Notes under the pieces: generated by a model
What the model saw: the letters and a program-made list of their open reading frames with translations, nothing else
Told to the model about the DNA's origin: nothing
The model's database searches: none
NCBI GenBank assembly: GCA_963978895.1
Contig: OZ022247.1
Location: forward strand, 2,451,369-2,515,368
DNA length: 64,000 nt
Origin: Erpobdella octoculata
Lineage: Eukaryota > Annelida > Clitellata > Hirudinida > Erpobdellidae
Direction: 5' to 3'
Position numbers and translations under genes: made by a program
Shown here: piece by piece, positions 11,201 to 22,700 of the stretch
How the letters are laid out: the number at the start of each line of letters is the position of its first letter
Position numbering within the stretch: the stretch's first letter is position 1

Positions 11201-11901
11201 AATCAGGATTAACAACTTTTTTAAGAATTGCTGCAGCTTGATCTTTGGTTTTTTTATCAAATACTTGAGAATTTTTTATTTCACAAAAGCATTCAATAAT
11301 TGAGTCCATGCTAATCCAAAACGCTTGTATGGATTCGGAACGGGCTGACCATCTCGTTTTTGAAAGATTGCGTAGTTTCAAAGATTGTTCGACCTTCTGA
11401 AGTTTTGAATTAAGAAAACTGAATCTTTTGGTGCTTGAAGAGAAGAATGTATAACACATTTCGAGAATATCAAAGACATTTGAAGCCATTCTATTTCTTT
11501 TAACCGCATGTTCAACAAACGTGTTTGTACGATGAGCCTGACAAGGAATGTAAGGTATACTTCAACAGCTTATCCTACAGTAGGATAAGCTGTTGAAGTA
11601 TTATGCTCTACTACATGTTTTGGCACATAGGGCAGCTTCAAATAAATTATTTTTTATAAAAATAATTATTAAACCGACCTCTTGTGAGCGAGTGAATACC
11701 CAATTTGACCTGCGAGAAGTTTCCTTTGCCTAAGTCTTGAATAATTTTGTACAATCCTATTCGTCTCCCGCACTTTGAATCTTTCAGCCATATTTTATTT
11801 CTTTTTAAATTTTCGATTGCAATGTGATAAGAGTCGACGAAACGGTTGTCATCGCGTTGTTTGCTGCTGAGAGAGTCTCCATCGGCTTCATCCGATGACA
11901 T
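5239..11901 (-). CDS. NIM1K: NIM1-type serine/threonine kinase (AMPK-related), four exons
   Basis: Exons on the minus strand are 11901-11679, 8248-7980, 7657-7379 and 5673-5239, giving 401 residues in one frame; human NIM1 is about 436. Visible kinase features are the glycine loop GKGNFS (58-63), VAIK lysine K80, HRD at 171-173, DFG at 191-193 and APE at 215-217. Thr206 in [10 protein letters not shown] sits at the activation-loop position that LKB1 phosphorylates in AMPK-related kinases. The N-terminal GRRIGLYKI and the C-terminal YRIVRHRK regions match the NIM1 family specifically rather than MARK or AMPK. The protein ends CVLL, a possible prenylation (CaaX) box. Intron 1 is 3.4 kb and carries nested transposons; intron 2 carries a SINE. 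The intron 3 donor (GTTGCG) is weak but keeps frame and family alignment. The start ATG directly precedes an acidic N-terminus. Confidence 0.93.
6958..6973 (-). mobile_element. Terminus of a small hAT-like non-autonomous transposon relic
   Basis: TCTAGATCCGCCACTG is the reverse complement of the CAGTGGCGGATCTAGA terminus that recurs at 30231 and at both ends of the 41332-41656 element. It lies in NIM1K intron 3 (5674-7378). The other end, perhaps near 6760, is too decayed to place. I see nothing else in that intron. Confidence 0.4.
7681..7872 (-). mobile_element. tRNA-derived SINE in NIM1K intron 2
   Basis: On the minus strand a tRNA-like head reads TGGTATTGCTG (A-box-like, plus 7851-7861), then GGCGATTCGAAT (B-box-like, plus 7810-7821). 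A unique body follows, then a tail ending in TTAATTTAATTTTATTTTAT. The tail contains AGTGGTT...AACCACT (plus 7699-7735), an inverted repeat shared with the 3' end of the CR1-like LINE at 9099-10842. RNA polymerase III transcription and LINE-assisted retrotransposition are inferred from that structure. Confidence 0.6.
9099..10842 (-). mobile_element. 5'-truncated CR1-like non-LTR retrotransposon with an intact reverse transcriptase ORF
   Basis: An uninterrupted 529-codon frame (10843-9254) encodes reverse transcriptase. Visible motifs are [66 protein letters not shown] and the catalytic FADDTKL, followed by the thumb and CR1-type C-terminal region. The endonuclease is absent, as expected for 5' truncation. 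The 3' end has an AGTGGTT...AACCACT inverted repeat (plus 9126-9162) and terminates in about three ATCTT-type pentamers at 9099-9115. A 6-bp target-site duplication, TTCATT, flanks it at 9093-9098 and 10843-10848. The open frame suggests a fairly recent insertion. It sits within a hAT relic in NIM1K intron 1, in the same orientation as the host gene. Confidence 0.85.
11557..11601. repeat. 45-bp perfect palindrome (21-bp arms, 3-nt loop)
   Basis: The left arm is 11557-11577, the spacer CAG is 11578-11580 and the right arm is 11581-11601. The arms are exact reverse complements; the outer end reads ATACTTCAACAG. It lies in NIM1K intron 1, beside the upstream end of the hAT transposase segment and about 80 bp from the exon 1 donor. 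It may be a fold-back duplication or part of a transposon end. Confidence 0.9.
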
Positions 11902-12783
11902 TATGAACCAGTCAACCAGTAACTGTATATTTCATCATTTCTGATTTTTGACTAGGACGTGTTATATTTAATGATTTAGTGTGGTTTTGGCATGCACGAA
12001 GCGGGGGCGTGGTACGCAAGCCCTTCGATGTGTTGTTGTGACTTCTGGGCTGGCTGCACCAAACATTTACCGTGCCATCGTAGTGTTTGTTTGGTAGCAA
12101 CAGGAATGGATGCAAACATTGGTTTTTTATTGCTACTTTGTTGCAAAATTAAAAAATATTTAAAGTAATTAGAGTTACTACATACATTGAAAATAAATTA
12201 GACAAATTTTATTTTTTATAACAAAACAATAAATTAAAAAATGTTTTATTAACTCTGCAATTTTCAAACTAATTTTATAATAACACATTAAAAAAACTTT
12301 AATTTCAATTATACTCACCTTCAAGCACCCAGCGAGAAATGTAAACATAAAAAGCCTACTATATGTGATTCATCGGTCACTTATTATGGTATTCTCTAGA
12401 AATGTATTAGGCCATTAGGCGACACTTGCGACTTTATTTAATAAATAATTTAACTTAATCATCATTACAGCATTGTTTTGATGTGACGCATCTGCGCGGT
12501 CATTTGATACTTTTTGAAACAGTTGTTCGCTGGCTTGATTAGTGATTAGTTTTTATATTAATTATTAAACTAAAATAAATTAATATAAATTGTAACTTTT
12601 AAAGATTGAAAATTTTTAAAAATTAATGAATGTAACAGCAATGCAAATGTTGTGAGATCTTAATAATTAATCAGTTTATCTATAAGTAAAGTAAAGTATT
12701 TATTTACTTGCTGTTGCTTGCTAACTGGACTTAGCTGGTATTAGATAAAGAAAGTCTATTATTAGTCAGAGTCGATAGTTGAG
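11902..12783. promoter_or_regulatory. Divergent promoter region between NIM1K and OTUD7
   Basis: The 882 bases separate the two start codons of head-to-head genes, so both 5' UTRs and promoters should lie here, unless OTUD7 has an upstream exon. An in-frame TAG at 12763 precedes the OTUD7 ATG. I see no clear TATA box or initiator. The sequence is mostly AT-rich, with one more GC-rich patch at about 11990-12080. Confidence 0.45.
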
Positions 12784-15700
12784 ATGTCCAAATCCAGATC
12801 AGTTACATGTGGAAAGTATAATAAAGTGGATGAGGATGAAGACGATGTTGAGGATCTGGCTGTCATACCAGGTAAGCGTAAAGATAATTATTTATAGATG
12901 TTTATCTTTATTCTGTATTAAATACTTTAGGAACAATCTAGCATTGGTGTCAATCTTTAATTAATCTATATGATAATTTAATATATCCAGCTAAGATAAC
13001 TCTGCTAATTGAAGCTGTCAGTAATTATCAGCAACTTATTTTAGATTTTTTAATTTAATTAATAAAATAAATAACCGATTCCGTTTTTTGTTTTTTAATA
13101 ACCAACAGCTCGTCTGCATAGAGGCTTCTCGAGGACAAACAACAACATCGTATTAATCGATCTGGCTCGCGACTTCATGCTGAAGGACATATCGGAGGAG
13201 GGGGAGGATTTCTTCGCCGAAAAGACGGAATTCACTTTTGCTCTTCCCAGCCTGGAGAAATATCCGGAAAACTTCAAGGCTTTTCTTTTCAAGGAGCTCG
13301 TTGAGAGTTCTATGCTTGTATCTTTAGAGCAAGAAGGTACGACCATGTGATTTTATTGTTGTGATAAGTTATCATAATTTTTTTTATAGTAGGTTTGGTG
13401 TCGAGTGGATTTTTTTGGCGCTCGCATTTTTAGAAGATGCGTTTTTAAAGAACATTTTTTTTTGAAGATTATAATTAGATGGGTTAGGTTAGACTCGCTA
13501 TTTTCAATTTACTTGTTTTTCAAGGACACCTCAACTGGTGGACAGACATGGGAATATGCGACCGTTTACTACCCATGGTGACCAGTGGTGACGGTAACTG
13601 CCTCCTGCACGCTGCCTCGTTGGGTATGTCTGTCTGCTTTTCATCGTTTAATTGAATTGGTCACAAGGTTTATCAGATGGGAGTTAATTATGTTGTTAGC
13701 ACGGTACAAATCCGGGATTTTAATCTGTAGGGGGATTTATTTTGAAATCTTTGTGTTTCATTCTATTTGTGTGTGTTATAATCTCGTAATGACATTAAAC
13801 TCATTATCGTATAAACTGTCATCATTAATATCATCATCATCATTGTTTTAACTTTTGTCATTATTGTAGTATTGAGTATTATCATAGAAGATTTATTGCC
13901 TTATGTTTTTTGTGTGATGACAATGAATCGTTCACTTTTCCTAGCTTGCAGCACATTTTGTCTTATGAATAGGCCTGGCCTGGTATTAAAGTCCATTCCT
14001 AATGCACTGCTGTAGTGCAAAATTTACAATAAAAAAATCATTATGTCTACAAAGTCCAAAGTTAACTAAGAACTTGGTGTAATCAACAAGTTGCTAATTT
14101 CACAGCATGCAAATGTGCGATACTTTAAATCGATAATTAAACGCACTGGACTTTGATCAAAACGTTGGTTGAGTGCTTAATCGACTAGGCTTGTGGATCC
14201 ATGGTTCGATTCTGGTACAGTAGTTCATAATAGGTTAACTCAATAATTCTGATTACTTCTTTGGATCGGTTTTCTAGCTTTTTTACTAGAAGCCAGTAAA
14301 ATCTAGTGCATAACAGTATTGTTGTTATGAACATTTTGGTGAAAAGTTGAATTTATTCGGTTATTATAAAGTTTGATGATGTGTTTTGAGTGGAGTACTT
14401 AAGTGTGTGTGTGTGTGTGTGTGTGAGTGTGAAGCTTGAACACTCCATGTATTGTTTATCAGAAATGTAACGATTGATTTTCATTCCGTCTCAGCCATGT
14501 GGGGCTTTCACGACAGGGTGCTTGCCTTGCGTGGCGCCCTCAATACCGTCATGACGAAGAGCAGCCATCTCGCGTCCTTCCGAAGTCGGTGGCGACACCA
14601 GCAGTCGGAGTTCTTGCGAGCCTGTGACCTTGTCCTGAGCGAGGAGGAGTGGTTGAAAGAGTGGGATCTACTGGTCAAGGTTACCACTCTTGAACCCAGG
14701 AACGGTCCTTGGATCGACAAGCGAGTGCTCTTTTAGTTTTTATAATTTTTAAGATTTCTGAAGTAGGCTCTTAAGAAATCATTAAAATGATTCATCTAGA
14801 AAGGATTTTTATTTAATGTCAATAATTGAATTTTTTTTTAAATATCAATCATTTACTTGGATGCCATGCAGGTACACTCCAGGTAAACAGTTTGGAGGGG
14901 GAAGCATCAACAACGCTTCGGCCGTGTCCGGTGACGCTGTTTACGAAAGCCTGGAAGAGTTCCACGTCTTCGTCTTGTGTCACGTCATCAAACGTCCTAT
15001 CATCGTCATAGCGAGTCCATTCCTTAAAAACATACAGGGTGAAGCTTTTTCTCCGGTTCCATTTCGGGGCATATACCTGCCCCTCGAGAGATCACCGAAA
15101 GAATGTTGTTCCAGTCCCCTGTTACTTGCCTACAACCTTGGTCATTTTTGTTCTTTGGCACCCATGGACGCAGAGACTTTAAAAACCACTAGAAGTCGTG
15201 AGTTTATTATTTTTTTTATTTCCATTCATGAACATTTGACTTACATCTTCATTTAAGATTTTTTTAAAATTAAATAATGTGTTTATTGATGATGATGATG
15301 ATTGTTCATTTCATGTTATGATTATCATTGCTGAAACAATTTTTTATTATTTAGTTTGTTTTTTTTGTTTTAAAAGTGACAATACCACTGGTCGATTCCG
15401 AAATGAACCTCCTTCCGATCCACTTCGCCAGCTCCCTCTCCCACCCTTACGATCCAACTTACGATGAAAAACTGGCACTGCTGAGAAGATATCTGGAAGT
15501 GGAATTCGTGCCCACCAGAACCGTACAGGATCACTGTCTGATCGATCTCGATGACGATAGCAACGAGAGACGTGCCTTTGGACCTGCTTCTGTTTTCTAT
15601 CACAGCGAGTAAGCGATCTCGTCGCAGAGTTATTTTTTGTTTGTTTGCTGTGGCAGATGAGGCTGCCGTGTGATGTTTAATATACGCTCTTTTAGTTTTA

Positions 15701-17315
15701 ATGTTTTCCATGTAATATGCCGTGCCGTATCTTTGAATGATACTGCTGAATTATTTATTTCTTACGTACTTATCGTGTGTGTTTTTCTCTCTCAATATTT
15801 TTCAGCTCTCCACAGACTTCGAGCAAAGGTGAACAGGAGGGGGTCAACGTTTACTCCGAGCAGCAGCAAGTCGTTGCCCGGAGGAGGAGATCTTCGGTCC
15901 AGTCCACCAAATTCGTTCGGCAATTGGACGGCCAGACGGGTTCCGAGGGCTCGACGAAGGTCATCATGTGCTGCAAGTTGAACATTAAGAAAACGCCGTT
16001 TGCAAAAGAATTGGTCACCAATTATTTGGATGAAGCACAGCGTAAGTTCAGCGGCATGAGTCATCAGAAGGGAAAACAGATGGAGGAAATTCGAAGAAGA
16101 AGCAAGGATGGTGTCCAGTTGAAGCGCATCGGCCAGCCTATAAAGAAAAATGTGGACGTCTCGTCCTCTAAAGAAGATTTCCAGGAAACTTCTTCGAGCC
16201 GAGCAAAGCCCTTCCAGTACGGCACGTTACCGAGCTTGAAACCTCAACCGAAAACGGTTGATTTCACTCTGGGAGAGCAGTACGAAGACTTGGTCAGGAA
16301 TCCGGCAAACGTGACCGGTAGAGTTGTCGGTGGTCCCGAGAAGGACTGTCGAATGTCCGCACCGGTCCGTGGATATTTCGACAAGCAGTACGAAGTACCT
16401 TCGGCCGGAGTCGGTCTTTATGCTTCTTATGTTGAAAAGAAGGATCCGCCAGGAACCTTCAAAACCCTCCAAAAGCTTTTTGGACAAAACAAAGTCAAGT
16501 TCACAAAGTCGACGTTTTACCACACTTCTGATCTCGTCAGACGAGACACTCTAGTATCTACTGGAAAGTCAAAGTTCTATGCGATCATAGATGAGATGGA
16601 CGGCAAAAGTGATGAATCGTGTAGCAGTAATTCTCTTCCGAGCAAACCAACCGTGAAGTTACCCGCCATCGATCGGAAAGATTCTTCGGCACATCATCAT
16701 CATCAATCGCACGATAACTTGAGAGAAGAAACCAACTTTTCTACGTTTCCGAGTCGCTCTACCGTTTCCAACCGTTGGCGACAGCAGGGCACCGCGGAGG
16801 GCGACACGTCCTCTCTGCCGAAGATGAAGCTCAAAGATTATCTCAAATCGGGCAAGGTTGAACACGAAACCAGCACATCGTCACATCGGTTCACCTCTTC
16901 TACTTCCGACCCGAACTTATTCGAGGCTGCAAAATCTAAAGACTCGATCAACCCTCTTAAAAATCTAAACAACAACAACAGCAACACTGACGATTACATC
17001 AGTAACTCCAGCAATATCTTTCCTTCGTCCATTTCCAGCACAGCAAATCGCATTTCGCTTTTACATCTCTCCGAGGAACAGCAACAGGGAAACCGTCAGA
17101 ACGTTCCGACGGGTCGACCGCAGGCCCTCCCGTGTAAAACCGACGGCTGTACTTTTTTCGGGTCGTGGCAAAAAGGCGGGTACTGTTCCGTCTGCTTTGC
17201 CGAAAAGGGAGACGAAGACCACGTTGTCACCCGAGGGAAATCAAAGTCGGGTACGATACCTGCCGCCTCTTTAAAGTACTCCAGTGGGTTAGGATCGTGT
17301 CGGACGAAATTGTGA
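12784..17315 (+). CDS. OTUD7: OTUD7/Cezanne-type OTU deubiquitinase, seven exons
   Basis: Exons are 12784-12871, 13109-13336, 13525-13623, 14495-14704, 14883-15197, 15377-15608 and 15806-17315, giving 893 residues; human Cezanne is about 843. The A20-subgroup OTU domain spans roughly residues 60-390. The catalytic cysteine is C131 in SGDGNCLLHAASL, and the histidine is near 296 in LLAYNLGHF. A conserved VYESLEEFHVFVL block lies between them. The C-terminus has an A20-type zinc finger (C-x4-C-x11-C-x2-C) in the final exon. Cezanne family members cleave Lys11-linked ubiquitin chains and regulate NF-kappaB and the cell cycle. The N-terminal UBA-like region of vertebrate Cezanne is missing, or lies in an unseen upstream exon. 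The exon 4/5 junction is the least certain: I chose a donor after AACG and the acceptor CTCCAG because they alone keep frame. Confidence 0.93.
14166..14213 (+). repeat. tRNA-like sequence, probable SINE head or tRNA relic
   Basis: TGGTTGAGTGC (A-box-like, 14166-14176) and GGTTCGATTCT (B-box-like, 14203-14213) have tRNA-like spacing inside OTUD7 intron 3. No acceptor stem could be paired, so a functional tRNA is unlikely. The same intron holds a (GT)n run near 14404-14424 and nothing else recognisable. Confidence 0.4.
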
Positions 17316-19734
17316 ATCGGGGATATTTTTGTTTTATTATCTTTTCAAATATTATTTATTCACACCGAGTTTCTACGATACGGTAGTAATCGAACTGATG
17401 ACAGGATCAGTTTTCATTTGGTGGAAAGATAATTTTTTTCTTTTTCCATTCAACAACGATCTGGTTTTATCGGATATCATGTATGGTCGGTCGGCGTTCT
17501 TAATTACGCAATCGAACTGTTTTGTTGCAATATTAATTTATTTTGAAGAAATTAAATTGAATTACTTACCTGTAATTAAAGAGTTACTTATCTGTCCTTT
17601 AGTATGTTCACTGTTGGCGTGCCTTTGCATGTTTGCCGACGTTGGGACATCTGCCGTCTCCGTTTTTTTTTTTTTTCGTGCATTTAGTTATTTTCTTGTT
17701 TGATTCATTTTTTTTTATAATTCTATTCTATTTAGTTTTTTGTTTTTTCTTGAATCACTGTAAAATGCTGTTCAGACACAAGCTGCTGAATTAAATTACA
17801 ACCCCTTCTTCACCTGCCGATATTACTGATCGCGTAGTACGCTAATTCAAACTGTCGATTCCTTTGAGATTAATTTATTTTTGCGAGTTACTTCTACGAT
17901 GTACGATTCTTGTTCACTTTCTCCGCGTGCCACATCTTTTTTTGCCGAGGTAGAAGCCTTTATTAGTTCTGCGCGAGCTCGTTTTAATGAATATTTTGAA
18001 GTTGCAACACCATCTTCGCTCTTTATGCAATATATTATTTTAATTAATTTACTCGGGTAAATTTTTTTAACATGAAAAAATTAAATTTTTTTAAACACTT
18101 GTTGAAATTAAAATAATCTACATATTGTGGTTGGTTCTGGTAAGACTGGGGTTTTGTAAAAAAGTATTTCTTTTCTTTTTCCATTAGAGTCCTGCAGGGG
18201 ACGATTTGATTGTCGCTTATAACAATACTAGCTGAAATCGTTGGCAAGTCTCTCTCTCTCTCTCAATTGTTATACCATCTAAACAATGAATTTATCTTCA
18301 ACTATTGCAACTTTGAAACCTTCTGGTACACTTTTTACAGTCATCAGTTTTTCTGCAATTGGTGGCATTTTTAAATTTGAGAAGTTGTCTTCAAGTGAAA
18401 TGATTTCTTATTTCTAGTTCCAGTTTTTCAGCTTCGTTTTCAAGATGGATAGAAGGTGTAGATTCGCTCACTTCTGTGGGTTGACTAATTCTGTCGGTGA
18501 AGCTGTTTGGAGCATTTGGGAAATTTGATGGCACAGTGTTCTTCAAACGTTCTGATCTCCATATTTCTTCTGCCTTCTTAACGATGTATCTCTTCTCTTA
18601 TATTAAAAATGTACAATCTTGAAAATCGAGATGGCACTCATTCTTGTCTGAGGTTTGCTTGCACCCATTTAGCTAAAAGCTCTTTGTCATTCCAAGGAAC
18701 GTTATGAAAACTTAGTTTTTCTTCGCACCGATGACCTGATGATACCTACTTGTACAGCCATAACCAGCACATCGAACCATTATTAATTATCATCAGTACA
18801 AAAATTGCATGCAAATACAAACTATCAGCCTAAGCAGCTCGACCCACAGCTTTTGAAGCTGTGCTAAGAAACTGTAAAAGTTACTATAAACTTATAAACT
18901 AATTCTGAAATGTAAAATAAAATAAGAATAATTAGGTTAAAATTTGAAACTTTTAATTTAAGCACGTTTTAAAAAGGCCGCATGAAATAGTTGCGAAGTA
19001 TAGGTAAATCGATTCAAATTGGTAAATCGAATCAATCCGGTAAATCGAATCAATCCGGTAAGTCGATTCAATCTGGTAAATCGATTCAATCTGATAAAGC
19101 AATTCAATCTGGCAAATCGATTCAATCTAGTAAATCAATTCAATCTGATAAAGCGATTCAATCTGGCAAAACGATTCAATCTGGCAAATCGATTCAATCT
19201 GGTAAATCAATTTAGACTAGAGACTAACTAGACGGGCGATGGGGAGGTCTTGTCATAATTTATAGTACACCGATTACACGAACATTGAAACAGACACCTT
19301 TGCTAAAATTTAATTAAATTAAAATAGTTTTAAATATTTAAAAGTTGTTATGTATATTTGTGTATCTTTTTTAAAGCTGCTAAAGATTCTCTCTCGGCGA
19401 CTCGAGATTGTTTACTTTGGATATCACCCGCACTTGTTTCAACTTGAATACTTGAATGTTGTAAACAAACATAAAAATTACTCGAAGCTCTGTTTAAACT
19501 AATTAAGTTTAATTTTTTTTAATTTTTTCCTGATTTATTTTTAAGTTTTATGTATTTTAGGAGTATTTTATTTTGAAAAAGTTATAAAATGGTGTAGTGT
19601 AGTTAAGTAGCAGCATAATAAAATAAGTAGAATAGCAGTAAGTAACAGAGTATAACTTCTAAAAAAAGTAGTTTGTTTTAGTTTTAGTACTCATTAATAT
19701 AGAAAAACCAGATCCTAAGTTAACATGTGGGGAG
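17316..19734. other. OTUD7 3' UTR and spacer before KIAA0753
   Basis: No gene seen. The first several hundred bases are presumably OTUD7 3' UTR; no strong polyadenylation hexamer stood out. A short (CT)n run lies near 18248-18264 and the 18-bp minisatellite near 19003-19212. The promoter of the next gene should lie at about 19400-19734. Confidence 0.4.
19003..19212 (+). repeat. 18-bp minisatellite, about 11 copies
   Basis: The consensus is GGTAAATCGATTCAATCT, with GATAAAGC and GGCAAATC variants. Eighteen is a multiple of three and no unit carries a stop, so the array stays open as a spurious SGKSIQ repeat. It is not considered coding. Confidence 0.9.
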
Positions 19735-22700
19735 ATGGCTGTAATAAAGTATCCAAATTATTTAGAGGAGCAACTGAAATTAAAGCTGAAAGAGTTTTAT
19801 TCTTCTGAAAATTCCAACAGACCTGTAGAAAATGAAGTAAAGGTAAAGCAGACAATTTCTTTACAATATTTGACATTTTAGAAATTTCAGTTTTAATTAT
19901 CTTTTTTAGAAACTAAAATTGTCCAATGTGTCTGAAGAAGTTCTTGATGCTGCTGTGAATTTAGCAAAGAGGGACTTGAAAGAGCGGAATGTTCACGACA
20001 TATTATTAACTAGAAATCGCAAGAGTGCCGAGCCCAATGCTCTGAACTTTGAAAGAATTCGTTTTAAGCAAGTAGATGTTAGTGCATTTATTAATGGTTT
20101 TAAAACACTTGTTTATATTTTTTGAAGTAATTATTGGATTTAAACTGGATTTTTTAATTAATATGTTTATGTAAAAAACTCAACTTAACTTATTGTTATG
20201 CATATTAAAAAAAAAAATCTGTACATTTCCAGCATCCTTTATCAGCTAGGGGTTCAAGAGTCGATGTGAAAGTTAAAAGCTCCTCGAGTGCCAGGTCGTA
20301 TCCGTCCTCCATTAGACATCTACCCGGTTGTTTATCGTTTGTCATTTTGAAGGATTAAAAGTAAATTAAGAAAATATTAAAAAACATTGTTTGTCATCAA
20401 ATTATTCTGAATCTGTTACAGTAATTTATTAATATTATTATCTGTAATATTTGACAGTCTGCAAGTCGTCTTAAATTGCAGCAAGTCCGATGATGTCGTA
20501 ATTTGTTGCAGTTCTAGAGTAAACTGTAAATTGTTACAAGTCCACATTTCAATTTGAAGCGTGTTAAATGTTTTTTTTTTAAAATAATCCTTCAAAGTAG
20601 AATCTTTAGTAGTTAGTTGCTCATTGTCTTTTGCTAAACTGATGTGGTATTATTGAAATTTTCAAATTACCAAAGCGACCGTGAAGCATCTGAACTTAAA
20701 AATACGCTTAATTGCAATATACATTCCATCTATAACAATTTATAAGGAATTCATTACAATTTACTTTACATCGATAACCGTTTTTATAACACTTTACATT
20801 GCTTTAATGAAAAATTACATTAAATTACACTGAAACCAGTTAAAGTAGTTTTTAATGCTTACAACTAATTTATTATTTATTTATTTATTTAATTAATCAA
20901 TTTATTCTATCAGTCAGGAGCCTTTCACCTCCAACGAGGGATGAAAATCCGAATGCCGCAAAACATTTGTCGTCCAAAGTGTCCAGATTCTGGGAGAGGG
21001 GGACTGCCGTAGAGGTTGGTAAGTTGAAGGAGGAGCTGAAAAAATGTCTTCTTCAGATGAGCACCCTGGCAAGTGTAAAAGCGAACAGGATTCAAGATCA
21101 AAGTAGTAGTCGTTATTTTGGAGGTTTTGATATCTATTTAAAATTAATTAAAGAAAAAAATTAATTTGTAGCTGTGTATGTATTGTATCGTATTGCAGCT
21201 GTCCATGCATTGGAATTTCACCTTCTTCGTAAGACTTGCCGAAAATGATTTTTCTTTTAAATTTTTCTAGACGAAGACCCTTCGGACGTTCATCGCAGGA
21301 AGGTAAGAATAAGCGAAAGGTCGAGCAGAATTTCTCGACTTGCGTACGACCTCGATCGGGGCACGAAGGAGTTGTTGAGCGATATCAGGAAGGGCAGGCG
21401 GCAGGTCAATTAAATTGTTTCACCATTTTTATTCAAACGGAGTTGAGTTTCATAGAATGAGCTTAAACTTTAAAAGTTTATTTGAATTAGAAGTTTTATT
21501 ATTGATTCTATTGTAGATAATAATAACAAGAATATGAGTTCTTAATGTTATTGTTATTATTGAGTGAATTGTGGATATACTGTAGATAGCAGGTACTCGT
21601 TTAGCTTAATAAGGTATTAATATTAATTCACCCTCATTTATAACCTTCACTATTTGACTATGCTAATAGGATAAGCGGATGCTTACAAGATTAGCTTTGT
21701 TGAGAGTTGTTTTTTTTTAAATATCAATATCAGAGTTTTGTATAAGAATGTAAACATTTTATCTTAGAATTGAATTTTTAAATTTTAAAAATTTTGCAAG
21801 TTTTTATTCTGCATTACTTAGTTTCATCGTGAACTTTACTTAATTCAATTTAATTTAATTTAGTTTTTTATTGGATTTTATGTACATAGGGGCAACCTGT
21901 CCTTTATTATTTTCTTTAATAAACGAATATCTATATAACATTTATTGATAGAACCTTTATGTCACAAGCAGGAGTCTCTGAAGAAGCTGACCCAGTGCTA
22001 CAAAGGAGCAGTAAAAACGATGAAAATGATCGTTCAGCAAATGTCCGACCACAATCGTCCTTCATCTTTCCTCTGCTCAAAATTCTTTCCTGACCTCGTA
22101 CGAAATCTCAGGTTCTCGGTCGATCCGTTTTCATTCGCTTGTTGATTTTCTTTTGGGATTCTGGTTTTACTGTTAGCCGATGTTTTAGAATCGTATTTTT
22201 ATGTTTGCTAATAATTGTATTTTTGCGTTTAAATATAATCGTATTTTACATTTAAATATTGGTTATGATTTTAGAATCGTATTTTTATGTTTGCAAATAA
22301 TTGTATTTTTGTGTTTAAATATAATCGTATTTTACATTTAAATATTGTTTATAATTTATTTTTTCAACACGCAGGGAGCTGGTCGCACCCGGCATAGAGC
22401 TGGATGTCGATAGGGGGCCGACAAACAGCGACGAGGATTTGGCGTTCTGCTTGGAAAATATTCTGGTTCGTTTTTCGAGACTAATTTGAATAAATTAAAA
22501 TAAATTAATTAAATTAAAAACTAAATGTTATATTTAGGTGGCGAGTTAGTTATTTAACTGTAGTTTTAATTTATTTATGAAATTTCTATAATACGACATA
22601 AGAGATAGGGTTTTGTTGAAATGATAAATCCACGTATCTATCCAACAAATCAGATATCAAGGAGCAACAACCAACCGAATGCTGCGTCGACCAATCAACA

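Larger units (their letters stand above)
8445..11640 (-). pseudogene. Decayed hAT-family transposon (ZMYM1/ZNF862-like transposase), split by a LINE
   Basis: Two minus-strand segments encode hAT transposase. The first is about 11550-10849, from [12 protein letters not shown] through [10 protein letters not shown] to RPETACN and LDTLIHEM. The second is about 9098-8616 and holds the C-terminal dimerisation region, with [21 protein letters not shown] and DRLDSLILL. The LINE separates them, and the reading frame does not rejoin cleanly when the LINE is removed, so the gene is dead. CAGGGCCGTAGCTAGC at 8445 resembles a hAT terminal inverted repeat. No partner terminus was found on the NIM1K exon 1 side, so the upper limit is approximate. 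The whole element lies in NIM1K intron 1. Confidence 0.7.

Noticed and set aside
11580..11586. GTAGGAT matching the base run before the hAT terminus at 8445, as a possible hAT target-site duplication
   Set aside because: No terminal inverted repeat precedes it; it is simply part of the palindrome arm.
18991..19231. Two SGKSIQ/NRFNL repeat open frames
   Set aside because: Produced by the 18-bp minisatellite, whose unit length keeps frames open.
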